Below are positions 10,501-20,433 of a stretch of 64,000 nucleotides of DNA, in pieces. Numbering within the stretch: the first letter of the stretch is position 1; each line of letters opens with the position of its first letter. Location: the NCBI RefSeq assembly GCF_014851395.1, contig NW_024041150.1, positions 35,847,585 through 35,911,584 of the forward strand. The letters run 5' to 3'. The DNA is from Micropterus salmoides. Its lineage: Eukaryota; Chordata; Actinopteri; Centrarchiformes; Centrarchidae. Below the pieces are notes generated by a model, which was not told where the DNA came from, did not search any database, and saw nothing but the letters and a program-made list of their open reading frames with translations. The position numbers and the translations under genes are program-made.

Positions 10501-13365
10501 AAACATAACATCCCTGTGTTTTTTAAACCCAAGAACACACTAAGACAGATGCTGGTACACCCCAAAGACCGCACACCCAAACACAAGAAAAGCAATCTAG
10601 TGTATGCGGTCCAATGCAGTGAGGAATGCACAGACCTGTATATTGGGGAGACTAAACAACCACTACACAAACGCATGGCTCAACACAGAAGGGCCAACTC
10701 CTCAGGTCAAGACTCTGCAGTCTACTTACATCTGAAGGACAGAGGACACTCGTTTGAGGACCACCAGGTGCACATTTTAGACAGAGAAGATGGATGGTTT
10801 GAAAGAGGTGTCAAGGAAGCCATCTACACCAGGGTTGAGAAGCCGTCATTGAACAGGGGAGGGGGTCTACGCCACCACTTATCCCCCACTTACAATGCTG
10901 TCCTTTCATCACTTCCCAGGAAACTCAACAAACGTAACCTCTTGGCCTCAGGTGAAGATACCAACGATGGTTGTTCAGTCTTGGCCACCGGTAGTCTTAA
11001 CGACTGTAACGACTGTCGTCACAGCAACCAGTAACACTAACGAACCAGCAGTATCGATGACCCGGGCCAACGACCCCACTGAGGTTAAATAGCTGAGTTT
11101 CCCTGCCAGTCAGTCAGAACTGAAGAAGTCCTTTGGATGAGGGACGAAACATCTTCCAGTATCTTCAACCAAGTCCAGTTGCCCTTGATTTTAACCTTTG
11201 TTGGATAACTATGACCTGGATGACTGAGAATCTTCATAGACAATACATTGACCTGTATCCAAACTATAAGCATCATGTTTAAACATATCTAAATAAACAT
11301 GTGTCAGCTCTATGGCCAGTGCCATTTTTAAAACATGAGAGCTCAGATGCAATAAACTCAGATCTCCGTTATCATACCAGGAACCTTGAGAGCCGAATGT
11401 GCTGCTTTTCTGGACATGTACGTAGAAAATTCTGGGATTTTAAATACGTAACCATAGAGTTTGATACAGTACGCATAATGTGTTGGGGAAAAAAGATACA
11501 TCAGATTTCACCAGCTCTTAATGTAACAAATACAGAATATTACCCAGTTAATTTTCTTTTGACAGTATGAGGGTAAGTCCCTTTCCAAGGGTAAGAAGTC
11601 CTAGTCAGACTTCTTTCAGCCCGTTATACAGTGTGTTTTTTTTTTTTAAATAATGCAGTCCTGGCCGTACATGTGAACATAGGAAACTGAACCATTAAAG
11701 ACATACCCCAGAGTCAGTATATTTTATGTGAGTAGACGAGGTGTCTTGGTGTTACCTGAGTTTCTTTTGAGACAGGTTGAGCTCCATGTATTTATATTTC
11801 TGGTACTGTTCGTCCAGTTTCCTCAATGCTGAATCTGCCGTCTCGTTGCCTGGCTGCTTCATAAAAGAGTCGACATCCTCCTGTAAGATCGAGCAGAGGA
11901 GAGAGCACCAAAAAAAAAAGAGTTCAGAAAAACAAAAAAAACACCACTCAATCAACAAACAATGGAACAATGGAAAACAGCAATAATTAAGATTTAGGCT
12001 TCAACAACTCAACTCTCCTGCTCAAAACCTTGTTGTAGTCAGTGTGAAATTAAAAAAACATATGCTTTTATATTGTGAAAATAGCTTGATCTGATGCCAT
12101 GCAAACGTACTTGTAAAGTATGCGTTACAAAAGGATACATGAAGCCAATATGATGATTACTAATGAGTAGTGGAGAAGGGGTAGGATTAAATAAGCTTAT
12201 ACTTCTTCCTTAAAAAAAAAAAAAAAATGTTTGAAATGAAGCTTTCATTCATTCAACTTCCTTGACGGGACACTGAGACAGATACTGGTTGTGAAAAATT
12301 CCTCCTGCGTGATCACCTGCTGACAAAACAACTAGTACTGCTTTATTCTATGTGTGGCAAGAAGCGACGTGTTCTACACCAAATACGGGAGTAAATACTC
12401 TTTACTCTAGGGGTTTTCAAAGTCCGAGACTGTGGGCCTCCCCTTTCAGATAAAGGTTGATAAAGGAGCCCCTCCTTTAGTTTACTAGGTCAGTTTTGCT
12501 CCTGGATGCCTAAGGGATCATGTTTATGTTATATGATCACACAGACAGACAGATTAAGCCAAAACAGCTAAATATTGCTGTTTGACAGAACAGACCACAC
12601 CTAACACATAATCAAAACTACTGTACAGCTGAACTCTCTCTCTCTAACCAAAACACACACATTTAGATACCTCCTTTTGATCTTAAGTAATGTAATTTAT
12701 TTTAATTGAAACCCTCTGCTTTAATCGTCCTGGGACTCTTTGCTGGGCTCCAACCTGACATGCGCCAGAGCTGCACCTGGAAGTTAAGATGTTCATTCAG
12801 TGCAACAACCTGCGTGTTTAAAGGAGCACAAAATTCAACCTGTACTTGTTACAATACTGAATTATGCCTGCCAGTCTGAACGCGTTGTTAAACTGTGTAT
12901 AGTTTTAATATTAACATTTAATAAAGGATGTCGTGAGGAGGAGATGCAGCTAACGCTATTTTAAATGACAGCAATAGGTTTATTAGCGAACAGCTCAGGG
13001 TTAACTGGCTAACTAAAACACTTTAAAAGCCTAAAGACGAAACGAGGTAAACTGAAAATAAGAAGCAGCTAGCGTTAGCTCACAGACACTGTTAATGACC
13101 ATAGATGGACGTGAGCAGCCGCCCAGCCTGCACACACAGCAGGATTTACTCACTTAGCTCTGTTGCTAATTCAGCTAACTAGCTCGTAACCAGCACACAG
13201 GCTACAGGAATAAAAAGTGTGTTTTCTGCGGTCTAAGCCCGTTGTCGACAGGTGATAATGTGAAAAATGTCAGGTTTTACGCACCACAAACACGGCTTCA
13301 GGGATCCCGAGGTGCTTTTTCTTTGTCGCCTGTACGGCATTGCTGTTGTCTATGGTCGCCGCCAT
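7529..13365 (-). CDS. vbp1: vbp1, prefoldin subunit 3 (VHL-binding protein 1)
   Basis: An alpha-type subunit of the cytosolic prefoldin hexamer, which passes unfolded actin and tubulin to the chaperonin CCT; in mammals it also binds the VHL protein. Coding exons on the minus strand are 13365-13285, 11880-11756, 9800-9734, 9280-9182, 8932-8794 and 7605-7529 (stop TAA 7531-7529). All junctions have GT/AG sites and matching phases and give 195 residues, against 197 in human as remembered. Recognisable family blocks in order are AVFV-EDVDSFMKQPGNETAD (residues 24-43), ELNLSQKK, QTLEIL, ADNVYCKA, ANVMLEYDIDEAQALLEKNL and MARVYNWDVKRR near the C terminus. The two helical ends form the coiled-coil arms of prefoldin. 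The start ATG lies in a TISU-type context. Intron 2 (9801-11755) holds a Penelope-like insertion. Identification is firm. Confidence 0.95.
7780..7900. repeat. Fragment of the 'AAGTAAAAGTACT' dispersed repeat in vbp1 intron 5 region
   Basis: AGTAGCAATACTCAAGTAAAG and AGAAGTACTCATTATGCAGA match the modules of the repeat seen at 5510-5725. It lies in the intron between the last two vbp1 exons, and seems truncated on both sides. Confidence 0.5.
8041..8084. repeat. Trinucleotide microsatellite (CTA)n-(ATA)n
   Basis: A run of ACT/CTA units turns into ATA units, within the last vbp1 intron. It is a simple repeat and likely polymorphic. Confidence 0.9.
10279..10291. repeat. Target-site duplication, left copy
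   Basis: AATACATTGACCT, identical to 11242-11254 on the far side of the Penelope-like element. Confidence 0.85.
10292..11241 (+). mobile_element. 5'-truncated Penelope-like retroelement with inverted terminal copy
   Basis: A retroelement fragment in intron 2 of vbp1, in the opposite orientation to the gene. It keeps only the GIY-YIG endonuclease end of the ORF (about 10423-11034) and the downstream terminal repeat (about 11074-11241). A second copy of that repeat sits in inverted orientation at the 5' side (10292-10422), so the ORF fragment lies between inverted repeats. This is an arrangement known for Penelope-like elements. A 13-base direct repeat AATACATTGACCT flanks both sides (10279-10291 and 11242-11254) and is the target-site duplication. 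The two arms differ at several positions, so the insertion is not very recent. Confidence 0.85.
10423..11034 (+). pseudogene. Penelope-like ORF remnant, GIY-YIG endonuclease domain
   Basis: The frame is open from the truncation point through VIPYVSGVSEKLRRIF and HPKDR, then LVYAVQC and DLYIGETKQPLHKRMAQHRR, which is the GIY-YIG nuclease core (VYAVQC for GIY, YIG exact, followed by the conserved Arg helix). The reverse transcriptase part that should precede it is missing. The reading frame ends at 11034, while a second frame (10895-11092) continues toward the terminal repeat, which suggests a frame shift near the C terminus. It is therefore a dead fragment, although the nuclease part is intact. 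Confidence 0.85.
11242..11254. repeat. Target-site duplication, right copy
   Basis: AATACATTGACCT, identical to 10279-10291. It marks the right edge of the Penelope-like insertion. Confidence 0.85.
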
Positions 13366-13369
13366 CTTG
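13358..13369 (-). promoter_or_regulatory. TISU / YY1-type element around the vbp1 start codon
   Basis: On the minus strand the start codon reads CAAGATGGCGGC, an exact fit to the TISU consensus SAASATGGCGGC and to the YY1 core. TISU elements are known to act both in transcription start selection and in scanning-free translation from very short 5' leaders. This suggests the vbp1 mRNA starts only a few to a few tens of bases upstream, in the GC-richer stretch 13370-13460. Confidence 0.7.
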
Positions 13370-13480
13370 GAGAGAGGCTGCTCCTTCCTTCCTTACGTAC
13401 AAGTCCGGGCGTCAACCGTCTGGAGAGCAGCGCGCAGGCTCGGGCGCCTCTAGCGGCCGCAGGCTGCAACTGCTGTTAGT
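13370..13480 (-). promoter_or_regulatory. Likely vbp1 promoter
   Basis: A locally GC- and CpG-rich stretch (GCGCGCAGG, GGGCGCC and GCGGCCGC on the plus strand) directly upstream of the vbp1 start codon, in otherwise AT-rich DNA. No TATA box is seen, as expected for a housekeeping chaperone gene. Inferred from position and composition. Confidence 0.5.
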
Positions 13481-15175
13481 ACTACTGCCGTCAGGAAACT
13501 GCTGGAGTTTGGTCTTAGTTTTTAGTTTTTGTTCAGTTTTCTAGTTAGATTTATGGTAGCCTGTTTGTTTTCTTTGGTGTCCAAAGGTTTTGTTTTGCAG
13601 TATTACAAAGTAATTAAGTACATTTACTCAGGTATTCTAAATGTAGAGTATTTTAAGTCTACTTGTGGCAAATACTGTTACTCCTCTACATTTTTTCATT
13701 TATTTGCTTGTTCCTTTGCAGATTAATTATACAAAATACAACCAACAAATAATTGATAAATAATTGATTGAATGATTGAATGAACATAATTATTAGCCTA
13801 TTATTATCTTGAAAAGGCAGTGAAAGGGCTGCTAGCAGCTTCTAATCACATCACAATTATATATAGGCTACAATATACAATGATGTCAATCCATAAACAT
13901 TCCGCTATGCAATTCAACTCTTTCAATCACAATATTCATGCTACAATATATAACAAAGTTCATTAAATTAAAACAAATTTAAATTAATCCACACAATCAT
14001 AATAATTGACAATGCTATTATAATGCTAAAGTGCCATTCCTAGAACAACAGCCCATTAACTATACCGTTCATACTGGTAATTTATAAGGGCAGAGAGTCA
14101 CTTTTAAAATGAAGGTGAAGAGTTAATCATCTTAATGATGATTGGTAGCCCTTTCTACAGCCAAGTACATGAAGGGGTCCTTTCCCATACAGCTCTTGAA
14201 CCTGAAGGGAACCAAATTAGTTGTAAGTCTACTCCCTCTTGTGGTGTTATATATGTATTCCCAAATTCTGGTAAAACAAAAATACTGCATAGGGTTCACA
14301 GTTACTTTGGAACAACATTATCAACAATCCTGTGAGTTAGACACATTTTTACTTAAGATCTACAGAAGAGGATGAGGGTCACGTGTTTATTTGAGTTCTG
14401 AGATTAAACTTAGAACTCAAATACTTTTTTCACATGGACCCTCATGCCATGTTGCAGAAAAAATCTTTCTCCGTGAGTTTACTGCAGTAACAACTTCTAT
14501 TACAGTGAAGGCTGTCCTCCAAGAACACTGGGATTTCAGTGTGCAGTGCAAAAAAGCCTCTCCTGCACATCCATCTGATCACAGCGTGCAACTGTAAAGC
14601 CCCATCCCAGCTCCTACTTAATCCAAAAAGGCAACAAACTTCCTATTATTGAGAGACCGGTTCTCACCTCCCACCTTGGTAACTAAATCCATGACATGGC
14701 TGAAGTTCATTATCTTGGCACAGAGGTCATCCTTTGAAAACCATTCTCACAAAGAATACCCACATTCCCATATAGTTGGCTAACAATATTTAACCCATGT
14801 ATGATGCAGTTCAATATTGAACAGTCAATGTTCTCGTTCTGTTCATACAAAGGTTTGACTGAAACTAACATGAGACTTCAGCAATCTGGGTTAGACAAAT
14901 CAAGTGGTATCTTCCAAAGTTAAGGTTGTTTACTTTTCACTGCAGCTTAGTAAGGAATGTAGTGTAGATACATTTATATTCTCTGTATATTCTTATCTTT
15001 CACCATGGCTTAGTTGTTCTTTAAAATGATCGTTGGAAGGTTTTGTTTAGATGTGGGTCTTGCTGTAATCCAGTGTTTCTTAAGAAATGTTTTGCTCAGT
15101 GCTTTGTGAAACGTCTGCAAACTAGTAATACAAGTTGGTGTAAGCTAAAATTGTCCTAGGAAAAAAGCCTGTCAT
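13481..15175. other. Intergenic DNA with degenerate repeat fragments
   Basis: About 13600-13735 resembles a common dispersed fish repeat (AAGTACATTTACTCAGGTATT, TACTCCTCTACATTTTT). The remainder, including overlapping frames at 14135-14375 and 14391-14597, has no recognisable domain or splice-flanked coding block. Confidence 0.45.
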
Positions 15176-15194
15176 TGTACTCAAGTAAAAATAG

Positions 15195-15650
15195 TTAGGA
15201 ATGTGGTTTTGTGTTCATGTTTTCCTGTTTAGTCTGCTTTCATAGGTTTGGTTTTGTGTTCTGTAAGCTTTAGTCCTTTGCCTTGTGTATTCCCATGTAC
15301 TTAACTTCCTGTTTTATTCTGAAGTTGTCTGTGTTTAGCCTTGCTTCCTGTTCTGTTCTACTTAATATGATCCATCTGTTTTCTGTTCCTGCCCCGCTCA
15401 TTTGCCTCACTTCCTATTGCCCGTGTTACGTCCAGTCGTTGCTGGTTTATTGTGGTTGTTTCGTGGAGCTGTCTTGCTCTGTCTCCTGCATTCTGTGTAT
15501 CCGCCTGTGTTTGGATGTATGTACTCTGTGCTTTTGTTTTTTTTCTTCCGGACTCAGCCACTGCCTGTAAGTTAGCTCGCTTTGATTTAATAAATCACTG
15601 AACTCAGCTCCAGTGTCTAGTGTTTTGGTCCTCAACTTACTCACATATAC
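15195..15650 (+). repeat. Dispersed repeat inserted in another repeat
   Basis: A T/C-rich unit with many CTGTTTT and CCTTGTG motifs, ending in AATAAATCACTGAACTCAG and TAGTGTTTTGGTCCTC. It resembles the 3' part of a dispersed teleost element that ends in an AATAAA-type signal. It interrupts the AAGTACT-type repeat, whose modules occur on both sides (15178-15190 and 15665-16025). The open frame at 15283-15570 is a by-product of its biased composition. Confidence 0.4.
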
Positions 15651-16026
15651 TGCAGCCCCCTTACAAAAATGTACTTAAAAGTATAAAAATAAAAGTACTA
15701 ATTTTGCAGAAAGATGGTCCCATCAGTTTTTATTTTTATATATGATTTTTTTTACTGCTGCATTAAGTTTCATGATGCATTTTACTGCTCCAGATGTTTG
15801 CAGTTGAGCTCATGTTTACTACTTTATACTACACTGTTGGGTAGTTTAATTTACAGCAATGCATCGTATCTTGTGGGTATATGAAAAATTGTAATCTGAA
15901 ATGTAACTAGTAACTAAAGCTGTCAGACAAATGTCAATGAAATAAAAAGTAGCTACCATATTTGACATTTGTAGTGGAGTAAAAACAGCATGAAATGGCA
16001 ATACTGAACGCAAGCACTTGTACCTT

Positions 16027-16027
<1 letters not shown>

Positions 16028-16064
<37 letters not shown>

Positions 16065-16065
16065 G
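16028..16065. repeat. (GATA)n microsatellite
   Basis: About nine perfect GATA units (TAGATAGATAGA and onward). It gives an artificial Ser/Ile/Tyr-rich frame on the minus strand. Confidence 0.95.
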
Positions 16066-16075
16066 GTGTGTGACA

Positions 16076-16078
<3 letters not shown>

Positions 16079-16115
<37 letters not shown>
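16079..16115. repeat. (AT)n microsatellite
   Basis: A perfect AT repeat of about 18 units, close to the GATA tract. Confidence 0.95.
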
Positions 16116-16120
<5 letters not shown>

Positions 16121-18375
16121 TCACCTTTACATTTGACAGGACATTTTTTCTCTGCCTTTGTACGTGGGGTGCAATCTAGCTTGGTGTCTGCGTTTGACTC
16201 TAAACCCCCAGTTTCCTGTGTCACATTTGACAGCTTCATGCAGGAGTAGTATTCAGATACTTTATGTATTACATTTAGCTTCTTAAGCACACTTAGGTGG
16301 CGGGAGTAATTGGTTGTTGCTTGCTGGCATTAAAATGGAGAGGCAGGGTTTCAAAGAGAAGGCAGACAACGTGGTCCTGGAGCACAACAGAGAAGGCATT
16401 ATTCACGGGAAATATTCAACAGTAGAGTCACAAGCAAGAGATTTCACAAGTGAGGTCTGCCAGGTAACTATTAATGTATCTGACCAAACAATCTGGTGCT
16501 GAGTGGCGGAAGAACCTGTGTAGATATACTGCAGCTGATGAGAGGCAGATATTCTATAAGATCATCATGTTTGTAGCGTTGCTGTTTTGTGAGAACCACA
16601 TCTCTGAAGTCACTTTTACAGTCCTGTTTTCAGAATGACGATGCATACATGGGGCACTTAATAAGTGGGGGGTATGAGGTCTTCTCGTCACTCGCTGGTG
16701 TCGCTGCCGCAGCGAAGTTGCTTTCAGGGTGAGTCCGACAGCAGAATATCTCTCTTGTAAATGTGTAACCACTGACATAACAAGACGTTCAAGATGTATT
16801 CCCCAGAGAAATAAACACTTTTCCACCAAGAAAGAGAACATCAATTTTCCAGAGTTTACACAGTAAACGCCATGTGGGAAAAATTTTAGAGATGATACTC
16901 TGACACATTTCCCTGAGGAATTTATTCTAATAAGCTTTGGCCCCATTTCTTCACCACCACGAACTATGTATAATTAGGTAAGTGAGGCACGTGACAACAC
17001 ATCTCTGTTCATTGAACAATATATAAGCAGTAACAGATATCCTATTAATCACATCTTCAGAGACGGAGTGAAGGAGGAAAAAAAGTCTGCTTGCCATCCC
17101 AACAGGAGTGATCGAGTGACAGAGATGGGAAGTAGAGTTAAACTTTTTCTTTAAAGACTTTAATGAAGATTTATTAACTCAACTAAGCTCAACTTTATTT
17201 ATATAGAGGGTTGGGGTAAGGTCAGGTTGAGGTTAAGCATAGCAGAAAAAGACTGGTTGGGGATAGGGAAACATTTGTGCTCAGTAAAAGTAAGGGAAAC
17301 ACAAATCAGTGGTGAAGCAGACTTAAAAAAACAACGCCAGCATGCCACCTGTTACATAGTTGCATGGGTGGGGAAATTGGTTTGAATAGAGTGCATGAGG
17401 TCATCAGGTATGATGATGAATCAACTGATAATCTCATACGGTTAGTTGAGATGGTAGAAGTGCTTAAAGTTAGCAACTACATTATCTCCAATACCTGTTG
17501 CCATTGTTCGACTATCAGGTGATAAATAGTCAACATTTTACCTGCCATGTAATGTACCATCTGCACCTTTGCTACTAAATAGCAGACAGAAAACCTACTA
17601 ATGCTCTGTGGAGTAAATCGTATTGTATGTGAGATAATCTGATAATGATGATAGTGATAATAAATAAATAAAAAAAGAAACCTTTTTTGATTAGGACATT
17701 GTTTCTCTGGCTTTGTGGGTTGTAAAAAATCCCAAATGATATTTCAACATCTTCAAAACATTATTTACATGATACCTTATATCAGTAAGAATGTAAACCT
17801 ACACGTAGCTCTCTCTCTCCATGCATGTATTTAGTAGAGAAGAAATGCTTTAAGAAAATGTTTTGATTCAAAACGGTGATGTTCACTGCAGTGACAGAGC
17901 ATGGTGGGACCCATGGACCCTTCGCCTCAGACCAAACTATGGTTTTCACCAATACATTTACAAACAATGGGAAAGCTTAGGATCGCACCTCAGGTAATTA
18001 CATCAAATATGTTAGTTATATTTTACATACCAGGTTAAACTGTAGCTGTGTATCATAAATCATATAGAATAAAATGTGCATTTTATATCAAAAGTAGGTT
18101 TCTGGCGCTTAAAACAGAATCTTTGAGTCTGCTGGTTTATGGCTCAGGTCTTCAACCAATGCTTATTAGAAATGGGTCCATTAGATAGAGTCCTGTTAGT
18201 CCTGATGGGTCTAATCAGATGTTGGTCCCCCCCTGTCTCTCACTCTCAACCTGTTTATTTCATGAAGACAGTGAGACAGGTGAAAAGGTCAGAGGTCTGT
18301 CTGGGTGTGCAGGAAAAAGCAGAAGGTTTACACTGCGTTTTACTTGACCAACTTCACATCAACATCTTTTCAGTG
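16116..18375. other. Intergenic DNA, no gene seen
   Basis: Frames at 16314-16502, 16554-16946, 17782-17967 and 18139-18393 are short and carry no domain. No splice-consistent coding chain was found. The right part leads into the receptor promoter. Confidence 0.45.
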
Positions 18376-18432
18376 AAAAAGACTCGCACGTGACCTAAGC
18401 GACTGTCCTTTAGATCACGTGCGAGTCTTTTT
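18376..18432. promoter_or_regulatory. Perfect 18-bp inverted repeat with CACGTG cores, upstream of the receptor promoter
   Basis: AAAAAGACTCGCACGTGA (18376-18393) and its exact reverse complement (18415-18432) are separated by 21 bases. Each arm contains the E-box CACGTG. It sits directly upstream of the promoter/first-exon module of the receptor gene. It could form a cruciform or act as paired bHLH sites; the function is inference. Confidence 0.6.
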
Positions 18433-18434
18433 TA

Positions 18435-18578
18435 CGAGCTCAGCTGATTAAAGTTATGAACAGAAATGTCCTCTTTGTCGCCTGTAACGTCAGTGTTGTG
18501 TAGAGAAGCAGTTCGTCAGTTTAACAGATCTCAGGTGACATAAGGTGGGACAGCTACTGCTCGCTCGCCTTCACACAC
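18435..18578 (+). promoter_or_regulatory. Promoter and noncoding exon 1 of the receptor gene (duplicated module, copy A)
   Basis: This stretch is closely similar to 24416-24555. Shared blocks include GAGCTCAGCTG, GAGAAGCAGTTC, TCAGTTTAACAGAT, TCTCAGGTGACATAA and GCTCGCTCGCCTTCA. It ends at a strong donor (CAC/GTAAGT, GT at 18579). The same donor position is kept in copy B, which marks the 3' edge of a noncoding first exon. The transcription start is not defined, and no clear TATA box is seen. Similarity continues into intron 1 as far as about 18765. Confidence 0.6.
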
Positions 18579-20433
18579 GTAAGTAACTGAAAGCTTCTGT
18601 ATGATTTATAGTTTGTGTTGAGTTAATTGTGTTTGACTGGAACATTTACTGTTTGTTTACACGTTAATTTAACGTCAACGCAGATCAGAAAATCGATTCA
18701 AAGCGGCACGAAGTTTTTATAGGTATTCAGTTGCTTATTGAACTCTTTTCATCTGAACCTGGAAAACCTCCTCCGGGAATTAAACTCCAGAGTTGTTTGG
18801 AGTTCGTAAATGACAAGACAATGAGGACACATTCAAACACTCTCTAACTTTTACTTTGTTTAACGCTTCTTTGTCGACATTTGTTTGGACAGATTATGTA
18901 GTAGCTGCGCAGTTTGTCCACAGAAGAATGTTAGCGGATGCTGAGTGTTTATAAAGTGCGCAACAAAATAATAGCTTCAACAGCGATGATTCAGTTTCTT
19001 TTAATTATTCAGCCAACACATTCAATATTGTAATGCAGCTGTGGAGGTTTCTCCAGATTTGTTTGTGTCGTGGAAATTGTATCTCGCTGGTGAGGGATTA
19101 AGCAAATAATTGACCAACCGTTGTCTTTTAAGAATTTATGAATAAAAGAGATTAAACAGAAGTACTAAAACGCATATACAGCAATGCAGAGACCTGCTGC
19201 CTAGGACAGCTTCGGGCATGTGGCCCCGAGCAAAGGGATGCATAACCATTTACACAGTCTCGGTTTCTATGTTTTTGGGAACTGATCCTCTCTCGGCCTT
19301 GCATAAAAATTCCAGGAGAGGAGAGGAACAAGTGGGGGAAAACACCAAAACAATCTCACAGCTCTGACCTAAACCCTAGTAGCCTAAATGTGTACGGACT
19401 AACATAAGGAGTATAGGAGAGGAAAGGTTAAGGATAAAAAACACAATACATATATATCTATAAGCCATAATAATAATAAAAGATTAAATGTAAGAGGACA
19501 CAATTTTCTGCCATATAAGTCAGTGTCATAAATACAGCAGTTATTACACTGTTGTTGATCTGGATCAATGTCTAAGACCAGTGTGTTTATGGATCCTGAA
19601 AATGCATTTCCTAAATTATTACTGAATGTTCACATTTAATCACCTGGCCAACAGACTTCTTATGAATAACAAAAGGTTAGTATTTCATTATCTAATGACT
19701 TTATTGTGTAAATCTAGTAGCCAAACTGTAGAACATAAACTTGAACTCTAAACTCCCAGAAACAACAGTGAGGACATGAGCCGGATGAACCTATATAGCC
19801 TAACTTCAATGAAAACATTTACTCTCTTGTCTCACATGGGAAATGAACAGGGGTCTCCTGGTTGAAAGTCCAGTTTCTGGACCTCCATCCACCCCAACCA
19901 CCTCTTTAATCTCTTTTCTATTAAATATTACCTATGCCATCCAAAAGTGATGCTAGTGCATTGAACTATGACGCTGTGGAGACTGATGCCACCGGGGCTT
20001 GACCAAGTGTCGATATATGACGAGTTGGGAGTGAGAACAGGTTGGACGTCCACAGTGCAGCTATATGAGGATGAACAGAGTTGTGTGTTTTGTTCTTCTA
20101 TGTTTGAACAAATCTTCATGAGTCTGAACCGCTGAACAACCCTGTTCAGAGATGATGCAAACCATTGATGTGATGTGCACGTGGTGTCTTTGGTATTCAT
20201 GGGAGAGTTTATAAAATGAGGACTGAGGAGTTCTACCCAAGACTTGATTTGAAAAATATTTAATTAGATTTTTGACAGATCTTTAAGAATTACAAACCTT
20301 AAAGGACGAACTTCTTCCTGATGAGGATTCACTTAAATACATTCAGGATACAAGTGATCTACAATCAGTCCTGTTTTTATACATTTAAATCTTCTTCCTC
20401 TAATAAAACTGTCTCCTCTCTGACAGGGAGAAG

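Noticed and set aside
15846..16290. Minus-strand frames rich in Ile/Tyr/Ser repeats
   Set aside because: Translations of the (AT)n and (GATA)n microsatellites.
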